A program made the translations under genes and the position numbers. This document shows positions 1 through 6,618 of a stretch of 64,000 nt of DNA, one piece after another. Source of the DNA: a virus. Positions within the stretch are counted from its first letter, which is position 1. Each line of letters starts with the position of its first letter. Location of the stretch: positions 21,395 through 85,394 of the IMG/VR virus record IMGVR_UViG_3300005965_000004; one strand, given 5' to 3'. A model generated the notes under the pieces. The model made no database searches and was not told the origin of the DNA. It saw nothing but the letters and a program-made list of their open reading frames with translations.

Positions 1-20
1 GACCACGAGACTGTGAAATT

Positions 21-91
21 GGTCTGGACGGTAGAATTCGAACCTACGTGATCCCGGTTCCAGGCCGCGTGACTCAAGCCATACTAGCATA
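21..91 (-). tRNA. degraded tRNA-like element (possible Pro anticodon UGG)
   Basis: The 3' half is tRNA-like: a T arm with the TTCGAAT loop at about 31-45 and a CCA-type end at 21-23. The anticodon arm can be drawn with a CCTGGAA loop (anticodon UGG), but position 33 would be C rather than U. No 5' strand pairs with the 3' acceptor strand, and the space before the next tRNA is too short. It is probably a tRNA pseudogene or a truncated copy. Confidence 0.4.
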
Positions 92-172
92 CACCCGGAT
101 GGATTCGAACCATCGATGCGCTTTCGCGTCCACATTAAAAGTGTGGTACTCTCGACCTCTGAGTGACGGGTG
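92..172 (-). tRNA. tRNA with UUU (Lys) anticodon and long variable arm
   Basis: The acceptor pairs CACCCG with CGGGTG. The anticodon stem CCACA/TGTGG encloses the loop CTTTTAA, so the anticodon is UUU. The T arm is GATGG-TTCGAAT-CCATC. Between the anticodon and T stems lies a long variable arm with a CGC-GAAA-GCG hairpin, a class II trait usual for Leu, Ser and Tyr but not Lys. No CCA is encoded. It lies directly upstream of the degraded tRNA. Confidence 0.75.
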
Positions 173-355
173 CGTAAAAAATTTAGTAATAATTATCTCA
201 AACCATAATATTCATGTTACATTGAACTATCTTTGTACCTTTTTCTTGTTTACCAACAAAGGATTTGGCACAAAACTTACTACAAAAATCTCCATTACTC
301 CACTTACTATATTTTTTCAGTGAACTTTTTTCAAACTTTTTTACAGGTTGGAACT

Positions 356-430
356 TGGCAGACCCGGAGGGATTCGAACCCACATCTGCTGGTTTTGGAG
401 ACCAGTGTGTTACCGTTACACCACGGACCT
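356..430 (-). tRNA. tRNA-Trp (CCA)
   Basis: A full cloverleaf is visible: acceptor AGGTCCG pairs with CGGGTCT, the anticodon stem CTGGT/ACCAG encloses CTCCAAA (anticodon CCA), the T loop is TTCGAAT, and the 3' CCA is encoded at 356-358. It is part of the minus-strand tRNA cluster. Confidence 0.92.
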
Positions 431-442
431 GTAAAGAAATCT

Positions 443-517
443 TGGTTACCGGGGCAGGATTCGAACCCACATCCTTTGAGTCAAAGTCAAACATCCTAGC
501 CATTGGACGACCCGGCA
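443..517 (-). tRNA. tRNA-Gln (UUG)
   Basis: Acceptor TGCCGGG pairs with CCCGGTA. The anticodon stem TTTGA/TCAAA holds the loop CTTTGAC with anticodon UUG. A T arm with TTCGAAT and an encoded CCA are present. Confidence 0.9.
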
Positions 518-530
518 ATAAATTTACTTA

Positions 531-615
531 TGGTGGGCATGGACGGAGTTGAACCGCCACAGTCGAAAGACGGGTGGGTTACAGCCACTTGAGCTCGCCA
601 ATGCTCAGCCTACCC
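531..615 (-). tRNA. tRNA with GUA (Tyr) anticodon, first copy
   Basis: Acceptor GGGTAGG pairs with CATGCCC apart from one mismatch. The loop CTGTAAC carries anticodon GUA, and the long variable arm fits the class II form normal for bacterial tRNA-Tyr. The T loop is TTCAACT and CCA is encoded. A second GUA tRNA follows at 633-719, so the two may differ in identity or modification. Confidence 0.8.
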
Positions 616-632
616 ATCAAAAGTAAATTTAT

Positions 633-719
633 TGGTTCTGCGGGAAGGATTCAAACCTTCATAGCCATAAAGTCGACGGATTTACAGTCCGCTGATTTCG
701 TCCACTTACCATCCGCAGA
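633..719 (-). tRNA. tRNA-Tyr (GUA), second copy
   Basis: Acceptor TCTGCGG pairs fully with CCGCAGA. The anticodon stem GCGGA/TCCGT encloses CTGTAAA (GUA), and there is a long variable arm typical of tRNA-Tyr. The T arm GAAGG/CCTTC and an encoded CCA are present. Confidence 0.9.
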
Positions 720-727
720 ATAAAATT

Positions 728-805
728 TGGTACCCCCGTCTGGACTCGAACCAGAACCTTACAGATTAAGAGTCTGCCATGCTAATCCAATTACAACACG
801 GAGGC
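728..805 (-). tRNA. tRNA-Lys (CUU)
   Basis: Acceptor GCCTCCG pairs with CGGGGGT through G-U pairs. The anticodon stem GCAGA/TCTGT encloses CTCTTAA (anticodon CUU). The T arm TCTGG-TTCGAGT-CCAGA and an encoded CCA are present. Confidence 0.9.
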
Positions 806-965
806 AAAAGTGAGTGTGTTACTAAAATCTCTTTAGCGTTTTTCGCAAAATGATTCTTTCACACACTCTTATATGTAAAATTTACATCTTCAATGTAAAT
901 TCACATTCAGTACAAGTTGCTTTCGCAACAATGTGCTTACGTCAGTTTCCAGAAATGTCAAAAAG
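806..965 (-). other. structured non-coding spacer between tRNAs and terminator
   Basis: No credible gene is seen. The stretch holds several inverted repeats: GAGTGTGT near 812 pairs with ACACACTC near 865, there are short ATGTAAATT-type palindromes near 870-905, and on the minus strand a GTTGC-GAAA-GCAAC hairpin near 915-930. It could be tRNA leader or processing sequence, or a small RNA. Confidence 0.35.
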
Positions 966-1001
966 CCAAAAAAAGAGAGTCAGATTTTTACCTGACTCTC
1001 T
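966..1001 (-). terminator. rho-independent terminator (minus strand)
   Basis: A 10-bp stem (CTGACTCTCT at 992-1001 with AGAGAGTCAG at 974-983) is followed on the minus strand by a run of seven T. It lies downstream of the tRNA-Met gene and upstream of the remaining tRNAs. Confidence 0.8.
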
Positions 1002-1185
1002 TTGATATTCCAAGTATCTTATGAGTCAGGTTAGGCAGTGCCTCCTTCTGGTCTATCTGTAATATTAGCACTGAGCCAATTATAGACCACGGATATGGCA
1101 CTAAAATAATGCTGCTTGCCTTGTTTTTGAATTGTCTGTTTACAAATGCGTTCCATAAGATTACCTTTTCTTTCCTTTTCCTTTT

Positions 1186-1261
1186 GGTTGCAACGGGTTG
1201 GAATCGAACCAACTTTTCTCTGCTTATGAGACAGAGCGAGATGCCAACCTCTTCCCCCTGC
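1186..1261 (-). tRNA. tRNA with CAU anticodon (Met/fMet or Ile2)
   Basis: The anticodon stem TCTGT/GCAGA encloses CTCATAA (CAU). The T arm is GTTGG-TTCGATT-CCAAC, and acceptor GCAGGGG pairs with CCGTTGC apart from one mismatch. It is the first tRNA downstream of the tandem promoters. Elongator, initiator or lysidine-modified Ile identity cannot be settled by eye. Confidence 0.85.
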
Positions 1262-1281
1262 TGTAATTTGTCTCCAAAAAC

Positions 1282-1289
1282 TATTTATA
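1282..1289 (-). promoter_or_regulatory. T4-type late promoter (TATAAATA)
   Basis: An exact TATAAATA on the minus strand lies about 20 nt upstream of tRNA-Met, matching the T4 gp55-dependent late promoter. The tRNAs may therefore be expressed both early and late. Confidence 0.5.
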
Positions 1290-1294
1290 GTTTT

Positions 1295-1323
1295 AATATA
1301 CCATTTTCTCCAAAAAATGTCAA
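1295..1323 (-). promoter_or_regulatory. sigma70-type promoter P1 of the tRNA cluster
   Basis: TTGACA (minus strand, 1323-1318), a 17-nt spacer ending in TGG, then TATATT (1300-1295). It points at tRNA-Met. Confidence 0.75.
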
Positions 1324-1330
1324 ATTTTTT

Positions 1331-1388
1331 GAGTGAGACTCATCCAGGTACTTCTACCGCTGGCACGGATTTTATTATTGTCTCACTC
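1331..1388 (-). other. 9-bp stem with a 40-nt structured loop
   Basis: GAGTGAGAC (1388-1380 on the minus strand) pairs perfectly with GTCTCACTC (1339-1331). The loop contains a second inverted pair, CCAG and CTGG. It sits between promoters P2 and P1 and has no long U run, so it could be a processing site or small RNA. Confidence 0.4.
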
Positions 1389-1409
1389 TCTTCTACTAAC
1401 CACATATTA

Positions 1410-1438
1410 AAGATAACATATTTTCACAAGATTGTCAA
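1410..1438 (-). promoter_or_regulatory. sigma70-type promoter P2 of the tRNA cluster
   Basis: TTGACA (1438-1433), a 17-nt spacer ending TGT, then TATCTT (1415-1410). It lies in tandem with P1 and P3. Confidence 0.7.
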
Positions 1439-1494
1439 TAGTTTTTTTCATCTTTTTTTCTTGTGTTTCTTTCTCTTCTCAATCGCACAATAAC

Positions 1495-1523
1495 AATATA
1501 CAAAATTTTCGTAAGAATGTCAA
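1495..1523 (-). promoter_or_regulatory. sigma70-type promoter P3 of the tRNA cluster
   Basis: TTGACA (1523-1518), a 17-nt spacer, then TATATT (1500-1495). The 1262-1586 interval has no gene and consists of these three promoters, a late promoter and the hairpin at 1331-1388. Confidence 0.7.
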
Positions 1524-1586
1524 CAACTTTCTCAAAAAAATTGTTTAAGCGATTAAACTACCTATAATATTGTACGCGCTTGTACA

Positions 1587-1853
1587 TTATATATCATTCT
1601 TAGAAGCATCTCTGAATAACTTGTCCATGAATGGCTCAAGTCCTGCTTCTCCACCATCAGAAGAAATAACTTCGTCTATCATTGACTTATAAGCCAAGAA
1701 ATCAGTTGTTCTGTAACCTGTTGCTCTCTCGTATCTCTTCTGTAATTCTCCAAGCTTTTCAGAGGCTTCCTTAAGAAGTTCAATAACATCTTCCGTATCG
1801 ACAACTATTAACTGAAGCTCTTCATTCTCTTTAAGATATTGTTTGAAACTCAT
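1587..1853 (-). CDS. unknown small acidic protein (88 aa)
   Basis: I do not recognise this protein. It is charged and probably helical, with a heptad-like central stretch (residues about 20-45, EDVIELLKEASEKLGELQKR). No membrane segment or zinc motif is present. It starts two bases after the upstream 125-aa gene ends, so the two are a translationally coupled pair and the last coding genes before the tRNA cluster. The start at residue 1 is the natural ATG next to the upstream stop. Confidence 0.7.
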   Translation of the reverse strand: MSFKQYLKENEELQLIVVDTEDVIELLKEASEKLGELQKRYERATGYRTTDFLAYKSMIDEVISSDGGEAGLEPFMDKLFRDASKNDI

Positions 1854-1855
1854 TA

Positions 1856-2233
1856 TTACTCCTCTCCACCCATGTCAAATTCTTCATCGTCAGACATTGA
1901 TGGCTCTTTTGTTGGTTCTACCTCGTCATTTCCACCAATCTTTTCTGTAGAAATTTCAACCATGATTTCCACTGGAACCGCATCACCTTCACTTTCATCG
2001 TATTTTGATGTTGCTACAAATCTTGGAGAATTTTTCAAAACACCCTTTTCATGGGTCTCTACTCCAATCTCCATATTATTGATGACCTGCATTTTCTCAT
2101 CTTCAGACAGGTCGAATTCTGTTACAATATACTCCTTAATAACATCTATAATGTTTTTGAGAAGGTTGCTTGAGACTTTCTTAGACTCATTTTCCTCAAG
2201 CTTGTTTCTGACAAAATCTGTAAAGGCTCCCAT
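1856..2233 (-). CDS. unknown acidic-tailed protein (125 aa)
   Basis: The family is not recognised. Residues 1-50 look like an amphipathic helix-rich region, the middle is mixed, and the last 25 residues are strongly acidic (SMSDDEEFDMGGEE end). Acidic tails of this kind occur in phage core and DNA-mimicking proteins, but no function can be assigned. An AGGAGAGG ribosome site precedes the ATG. It lies directly downstream of a decayed HNH endonuclease. Confidence 0.7.
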   Translation of the reverse strand: MGAFTDFVRNKLEENESKKVSSNLLKNIIDVIKEYIVTEFDLSEDEKMQVINNMEIGVETHEKGVLKNSPRFVATSKYDESEGDAVPVEIMVEISTEKIGGNDEVEPTKEPSMSDDEEFDMGGEE

Positions 2234-2243
2234 TTTCCTCTCC

Positions 2244-2657
2244 TTAATTTAAAAACAATTTTAGTTGTTTTTTATTAGTTTTATATCCAAACTTTTTGTG
2301 AATTTCTTTATGACAATCTTTACATAAAGTTATACCATTATTTATTTATATATATTATAACGATTTTCAAAATTTTCTTTAAAATTGTCAATATGATGAA
2401 CGTGAAGATGTTCTTTAGAACAACATTTTTGACAAGTATGATTGTCTCTTTCAAGAACTTCTTTTTTCCAAAAATAGTTATCTGAAATTAATCCTCTATT
2501 ACGACTTAAAAATCTTTCTTCGTTGGTAATTTTATTATTATATTTTGGATGATTTGAACCAACTTTTAAATTTTATTCTTCCAAATCTATCCTTATAAAG
2601 AGGAATATCATATCCTTTACTTTTCCAATAATCATAAGTTCTTCCATTTATTGTTAC
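2244..2657 (-). pseudogene. decayed HNH homing endonuclease
   Basis: Reading the minus strand across three frames gives a recognisable HNH protein. An N-terminal part (INGRTYDYWKSKGYDIPLYK) is followed by a GSNHPKYNN segment after a frameshift near 2571. The zinc/HNH core has ERDNHTCQKC and HVHHIDNFKEN, then comes a stop at a TAAATAAATAA stretch, and a last frame gives NGITLCKDCHKEIH. At least two frame breaks make an intact product impossible. It begins directly at the stop of the dNMP kinase gene, the usual intergenic site of free-standing phage homing endonucleases. Confidence 0.8.
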
Positions 2658-2659
2658 AT

Positions 2660-3367
2660 TCAAATAAGTATGTATCTATTATCATAATTTTCTTCTTTTA
2701 AAATATCATTGCATACTACTTCAGCTGAATTTTTTAAATCATTTAAATTACCATTATTGGAAATTATATAGTTCCATTCATTCCAGTTGTCAAGAGATGT
2801 CTCCGAATCGTGATTAGCAATCTGCTCTTGAGTATTTATATTTCTTGTGATCCTTATGACGTATGTTTCGTATTCATCACAAAACATCTCAGTAATTTCA
2901 TTTGGAAATCTACAGTCAGTGATTACAATAAAGTCATCATCAGAATCTATTGCTCTGTTCTTAACTTGATTGACCCACCAATCGTTGTCTACTCTTTTTC
3001 TGAAAATCTCTGTTCCGTATAACTGAAGAATGTTTCTGGTAATGTCTGTCTTGTTCTCATACCAGTTCTCATCATTGATCTTTAGCTTATTGATGGTATC
3101 GTCTATATCTCCAACCTGTGAAGGATACTTCATGTATTCCCTTCCATCAATGAAAGTATATATTTTTCTTTTTATCTCATCTGAAATATTGTCAAGAACA
3201 TCTACAAGCTTTCTGAAATCTTCCTTACAACAGTCTTTGAGTGAACGAGCAAAAAGATCAGTTGATACTTTGAATCCTCTTTGTTTTAGAATATCAACAA
3301 CATATTCAGAAAACTGATTTTTACCGCAATGTATTTTTCCCGAGATCAGTAGAACCTTCTTCATCAT
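2660..3367 (-). CDS. 1: deoxynucleoside monophosphate kinase (T4 gp1-like)
   Basis: This is predicted to phosphorylate dNMPs to dNDPs for phage DNA synthesis. The N-terminus has a P-loop-like SGKIHCGKNQF in which the usual GK[ST] serine is Asn. The middle has a DCRFPNE segment and the C-terminus a conserved-looking ISNNGNLNDL stretch, both typical of T4-like dNMP kinases. The ATG at 3367 is chosen because AAGGAG lies five bases upstream; an in-frame ATG at 3406 lacks a ribosome site. About 235 residues is normal for the family. Confidence 0.75.
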   Translation of the reverse strand: MMKKVLLISGKIHCGKNQFSEYVVDILKQRGFKVSTDLFARSLKDCCKEDFRKLVDVLDNISDEIKRKIYTFIDGREYMKYPSQVGDIDDTINKLKINDENWYENKTDITRNILQLYGTEIFRKRVDNDWWVNQVKNRAIDSDDDFIVITDCRFPNEITEMFCDEYETYVIRITRNINTQEQIANHDSETSLDNWNEWNYIISNNGNLNDLKNSAEVVCNDILKEENYDNRYILI

Positions 3368-3417
3368 AAACTCCTTCGTTTTCAAGTCATATATTTGGTA
3401 AGCCAATCACTAAAATC

Positions 3418-3585
3418 TTAAACTTTTTCATTCAAGAGCCTTGCCGATATATCAACGTAGTCCCTTCCCAGACTTCCTTCAGTAATTGTTCCGTTTGTAA
3501 TTCTGACTTTTCCACAACTACATGAACCATCATGTTCCACAACACTCTGACAATGTAGGCATTTTACTTTTTTGTTAATTTGCAT
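3418..3585 (-). CDS. small zinc-ribbon protein (55 aa)
   Basis: A 55-residue frame with CLHCQ at residues 9-13 and SCSCGK at 21-26 could bind one zinc ion. Its ATG lies just after the stop of the 191-aa gene at 3589, so it is likely co-translated. No function is known; such minimal zinc ribbons are common in T4-like early operons. Confidence 0.65.
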   Translation of the reverse strand: MQINKKVKCLHCQSVVEHDGSCSCGKVRITNGTITEGSLGRDYVDISARLLNEKV

Positions 3586-3588
3586 AAT

Positions 3589-4164
3589 TTACTCCTCTTC
3601 ATCTTCTTCAGAATATTCGTTATCATCATTATTTTTAGAAAGTTCATCATTTATGATGCCCAATCTTGTTCTCAAGTTACCATCATAATCATAATCTTCG
3701 TCGTCGTGTCCAGAATAGTCTATTATAACTCTTCCACAATTCTGACATTTGAACTGTTCATCAGGGACATCTGTCACATCTTTGAAAAAATATACTCCAA
3801 ACCCACAAGTACATTCAACCTCCAAAAAATTTCCACAAAAAATTTCTTCAACATTATCTGGATGGGACTCATGTAAACAAATAATTTTATTTTTTATAAT
3901 TTCCTTATAATATTCTCTTATCTCTTCTTCTGAACATTTAGATTCTCTTTTTCCATTTTCCATTATATCATTAAATCTTGAGCTATCCAAACATAAATCA
4001 ATTCCTTTAAGATTGATTTCGATACCATTGTCTTTAAGAGTTTCAACAATTAAGTTTTCAATCATCTTTATACCACTTATATACCCAACCAACCAATCTT
4101 TGTTCTTTGCTACGATAGGTACGAATTGTGGTTTCTTGTTAATCTTCGGTGGTTTGTATCGCAT
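3589..4164 (-). CDS. unknown protein with zinc ribbon and acidic tail (191 aa)
   Basis: I do not recognise it. The N-terminus is basic (RYKPPKINKKPQ). A likely zinc ribbon is formed by ECTCGFG near residue 117 and FKCQNCG near 139, and the last 35 residues are almost entirely acidic. AGGAGG lies just upstream of the ATG, and a TATAAATA late promoter lies about 25 nt further upstream, so this gene may be expressed late although it sits in the early block. Confidence 0.7.
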   Translation of the reverse strand: MRYKPPKINKKPQFVPIVAKNKDWLVGYISGIKMIENLIVETLKDNGIEINLKGIDLCLDSSRFNDIMENGKRESKCSEEEIREYYKEIIKNKIICLHESHPDNVEEIFCGNFLEVECTCGFGVYFFKDVTDVPDEQFKCQNCGRVIIDYSGHDDEDYDYDGNLRTRLGIINDELSKNNDDNEYSEEDEEE

Positions 4165-4185
4165 AAATACCTCCTTATTTGTAAG

Positions 4186-4193
4186 TATTTATA
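4186..4193 (-). promoter_or_regulatory. late promoter (TATAAATA), minus strand
   Basis: TATAAATACTTAC occurs on the minus strand just upstream of the 191-aa gene starting at 4164 and matches the T4 late promoter, including the downstream C. It overlaps the 3' end of the gp62-like gene. Confidence 0.6.
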
Positions 4194-4587
4194 CATCAGC
4201 AATTTTATTTTTGCCGTAACTAAAGATTTCAAGTATCTCCTTAATTTGCTTTTCATCAAGAAGTTGAATGTATCTTTCAGCATCCTTCAACCCTACTTCA
4301 AAATATCTGGCAATAACCATTTTTTCTTTCTGATCCAAATCCTTCTTCTTTTTTATATACTTAAAGTAATGCTTTCTCTTTGGTAGAATAGAAAAGTAGT
4401 ACCTGTAGTGAGTACTATTAGGAACATCATACTTGTTTATTTCGTTGACTACAGGTACATATATCTCACTCATAGATACAAACCTGTTAATCATATAACC
4501 AGGATATCCCTTATTAACCTCTTCATCACTGAAATCTAAATCCTTATTATCAACAGTCAAGCCATCGAGATAATCAAATAATTCCAT
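4189..4587 (-). CDS. 62: clamp loader small subunit (gp62-like)
   Basis: This is the partner of the gp44 AAA+ ATPase in loading the gp45 clamp. At 132 residues it is shorter than T4 gp62 (187) but close to the compact form of marine T4-like phages. The pattern MELFDYLDGL, GYPGYMINRFVSM, an R/K-rich LPKRKHYFKYIKKKK centre and a C-terminal DEKQIKEIL helix match that family as I remember it. The gp44 and gp45 genes lie 4-6 kb upstream rather than adjacent as in T4. Confidence 0.75.
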   Translation of the reverse strand: MELFDYLDGLTVDNKDLDFSDEEVNKGYPGYMINRFVSMSEIYVPVVNEINKYDVPNSTHYRYYFSILPKRKHYFKYIKKKKDLDQKEKMVIARYFEVGLKDAERYIQLLDEKQIKEILEIFSYGKNKIADV

Positions 4588-4838
4588 TAGAGTATCCTTT
4601 CAATTGCTTCCTCAATATCTATGCCATTTATCATTTCTGTAGTTGCTTCCTGAGTTGCGTCGTAAATATCATTGAAAAGCTTTTCCTCACTTTTCTCAGG
4701 AATTCCAGGAATGTCAACCTTCTTGTTTGCTTTGGTGACTATCAATTTCTGATACTTTTCACTGTTTACATTACTTAAAAGAATCTTCTTGATCTTGGGC
4801 CAAGCCATTCTTATTATAATTTTTTTAAGCCAATTCAT
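4587..4838 (-). CDS. unknown small basic protein (83 aa)
   Basis: The family is not recognised. The N-terminus is tryptophan- and lysine-rich and amphipathic (MNWLKKIIIRMAWPKIKKIL), possibly membrane- or nucleic-acid-associated, and the C-terminus is acidic helical. The ATG at 4838 is chosen because GGAGAG precedes it by about 6 nt. The stop overlaps the start of the gp62-like gene, indicating coupling. Confidence 0.6.
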   Translation of the reverse strand: MNWLKKIIIRMAWPKIKKILLSNVNSEKYQKLIVTKANKKVDIPGIPEKSEEKLFNDIYDATQEATTEMINGIDIEEAIERIL

Positions 4839-4840
4839 AA

Positions 4841-5001
4841 TTACTCTCCACATCCCAGCCACATAATTTTATATTCTGGGTATTTCTTTTTGAAATCGCT
4901 TGAAATTTTCTTTATGTACTCTTCCGCTTTACTTTTGGGTAGTCTACCAGTATATACATACAGCTTCTTTTATCAAATTCTTTAACCACTTCATGAGCCA
5001 T
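4841..5001 (-). pseudogene. small frame-disrupted gene (about 53 codons)
   Basis: An ATG at 5001 with a GGAGGT ribosome site opens a frame reading MAHEVVKEFDKR. A one-base shift at an AAAAGAAG run is needed to continue into the coherent tail KLYVYTGRLPKSKAEEYIKK and on to a stop at 4841, abutting the next gene. The coding character on both sides suggests a recent frameshift or an assembly error rather than noise. Confidence 0.55.
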
Positions 5002-5212
5002 TACCTCCTCTTTTCATTTTAACTTTAGGCCATATTGATAGAAATTTTTCCTTTTCTGATCTTGATAATCCTGACAAATCTATATTCCAGATTTCGGATT
5101 CTTTCCACGAAACTATATAATAGTCGTCGTACTTCTTAATTTTGTGAATGTTCTTCCCCTCAAGAAAATCACCAAGCAAATCTGACAGTTTGACAACTTT
5201 TGATTTAATCAT
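4991..5212 (-). CDS. unknown small protein (73 aa)
   Basis: Not recognised. It is a lysine-rich mixed alpha/beta protein with VVKLSDLLGDFL at the N-terminus and a basic C-terminus. Its stop overlaps the start region of the frame-disrupted gene downstream, so it is part of the same early operon. Confidence 0.6.
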   Translation of the reverse strand: MIKSKVVKLSDLLGDFLEGKNIHKIKKYDDYYIVSWKESEIWNIDLSGLSRSEKEKFLSIWPKVKMKRGGNGS

Positions 5213-5232
5213 AACAAATTATTTCTCCAAAG

Positions 5233-5733
5233 TCAAGGTTTTACTATTAGAAATCTTTCTTGTTCTTCTCTCAAAACTCTACAATCAACATGGACCCAAC
5301 TTTGGCTTGGAAAATCTTCGACTGTTGTTATGTATTTGAAAGCATCTTCATATGGACTATCCAGAATAGTTTTTCTTATCTCAGCAGAATCAATTCCATT
5401 CATGTAAAAGTCTATTGCTCTTCCATATGTATGTTGAGAGAATCTTGAATACTCCGGAGAGTTTTCGTATCTTATCCCCGACCACATTCTACTACCACCA
5501 ACATGCCAATTGTTTATTATCATTGGTTTATCGAAATACTCTCTTATCATATCGGCAGTCCATAACATTCTCCAATCAATGACAGAGATTGATTTATCGC
5601 CTCTAATGCTATATGTCTCAGGGTCTACGAACTCCTGAACTACAAAATGCTTTAGTTTATATTCTACCATAGGAGCCTCTAATACTGTTATTTTTCTAAA
5701 ATCAAACAAATGTTTCAACAATTTCCATCTCAT
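5233..5733 (-). CDS. M15-type peptidoglycan peptidase (D-Ala-D-Ala carboxypeptidase-like)
   Basis: It is predicted to cleave peptidoglycan peptides using zinc. The M15 signature is visible: SQHTYGRAIDF (S-x-H-x2-G-x-A-x-D) near residue 100 and WVHVDCR (H-x-D) near residue 145. No signal peptide is present, so export would need a holin or lysis route, or the enzyme may be a virion or host-modifying component. The ATG at 5733 is chosen over a TTG at 5757 because AAAGGA precedes it and it starts one base after the upstream kinase gene stops. Confidence 0.75.
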   Translation of the reverse strand: MRWKLLKHLFDFRKITVLEAPMVEYKLKHFVVQEFVDPETYSIRGDKSISVIDWRMLWTADMIREYFDKPMIINNWHVGGSRMWSGIRYENSPEYSRFSQHTYGRAIDFYMNGIDSAEIRKTILDSPYEDAFKYITTVEDFPSQSWVHVDCRVLREEQERFLIVKP

Positions 5734-5734
5734 A

Positions 5735-6256
5735 TTATATATCCTTTGAAGATTCAAATGGATTGACCTTTACGAGTTTATTGTATCCTTCTCCATCTGT
5801 TGGTGGTTCAAAGTTCTTCTTCATACCATTGATGACTTGAGCCCACTTGGATACATCATATCCACGGGATTCTCTCATTCTATATTCAATATTTCTTTTG
5901 TCTTCTGTAAACCACATATATACAATCTCAGTCTCACCAAAGTCTTTTGTAATCAATCCATAACTTCTCTCAAAATCTCTGATGGATTCTACTATTTCTA
6001 TTCTCCTGGCAGACTTTATATGAGTCTCATCGACAATAACATCAAGACCGTGCTCTAGTGCCATTTCGATTGCCTTGTTAGTTGATTGTTTGATAAAAGG
6101 TTCAAATCTAAAATCGAATGTATACTCTCCACCCTTTATCATCGATCTGTATGCGTCACGATTGACAATAACAACTTCTTTGTTCTCACTGGCAAACTTT
6201 CTTGACCATGTTGATTTACCAGAACCCGGCAACCCAATTGTTAAGTAAACTTTCAT
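5735..6256 (-). CDS. P-loop polynucleotide kinase-like protein
   Basis: The N-terminal Walker A GLPGSGKST (residues 8-16), the VNRDAYRSM segment, the IVDETH stretch and the C-terminal RMRESRGYDV pattern match the kinase domain of T4 PseT-type 5' polynucleotide kinases (AAA_33 group). The T4 enzyme also has a phosphatase domain, which is absent here at 173 residues. A role in nucleic-acid end repair is likely but the substrate is uncertain. Confidence 0.7.
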   Translation of the reverse strand: MKVYLTIGLPGSGKSTWSRKFASENKEVVIVNRDAYRSMIKGGEYTFDFRFEPFIKQSTNKAIEMALEHGLDVIVDETHIKSARRIEIVESIRDFERSYGLITKDFGETEIVYMWFTEDKRNIEYRMRESRGYDVSKWAQVINGMKKNFEPPTDGEGYNKLVKVNPFESSKDI

Positions 6257-6265
6257 ATTAAATCC

Positions 6266-6439
6266 TTATCCATGAGTTCCATCTACTAAAGATATTCCAT
6301 GTTTAATTCCACTTAGAAAATTTCTAGCTTCCTCTATATCAATCTTAGAGACTTCTATACCAATCTCATTTCCAATATCAGAAGCATCGTACCAATCTTC
6401 ACATTTTTCCAATATCTTTATGATGTCTTGCTTGTTCAT
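6266..6439 (-). CDS. unknown small protein (57 aa)
   Basis: The ATG at 6439 opens a coherent frame (MNKQDIIKILEKCEDWYDAS and onwards) that looks like a short helix-turn-helix or winged-helix fold. No ribosome site is strong, but codon use matches its neighbours. The function is unknown. Confidence 0.5.
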   Translation of the reverse strand: MNKQDIIKILEKCEDWYDASDIGNEIGIEVSKIDIEEARNFLSGIKHGISLVDGTHG

Positions 6440-6454
6440 ATATCACAATACTTA

Positions 6455-6607
6455 TTATTGTAAATTTTTAATTGTTTCATTTTGAACTTCAACCCATTCC
6501 CACCTGTTTGGTTTTTCCATCATCATAATCATTTTGTCCAACTTTATTTTTTCAAAAATTTCTATCATAATAATTCCAATGACATATCCAATCAAAATCA
6601 TAACCAT
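6455..6607 (-). CDS. small membrane protein (50 aa)
   Basis: The ATG at 6607 has an excellent GGAGGTAACT ribosome site. Residues 1-18 form a single hydrophobic segment (VMILIGYVIGIIMIEIF), followed by a basic and then an acidic cytoplasmic tail. Function unknown; short one-span proteins of this type are frequent in phage early regions. Confidence 0.6.
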   Translation of the reverse strand: MVMILIGYVIGIIMIEIFEKIKLDKMIMMMEKPNRWEWVEVQNETIKNLQ

Positions 6608-6618
6608 AGTTACCTCCA

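Noticed and set aside
198-552. Several 88-106 aa open frames over the tRNA cluster
   Set aside because: They translate tRNA genes (the repeated GFEPTS/DSNP text is the T-arm sequence) and are not proteins.
988-1212. 74-aa open frame on the minus strand across the terminator and tRNA-Met
   Set aside because: It overlaps a clear tRNA and a strong terminator and has no ribosome site.
1566-1590. Inverted repeat TAATGTAC/GTACAATATTA as a terminator after the 88-aa gene
   Set aside because: The stem is short and AT-rich and no U run follows on the minus strand.
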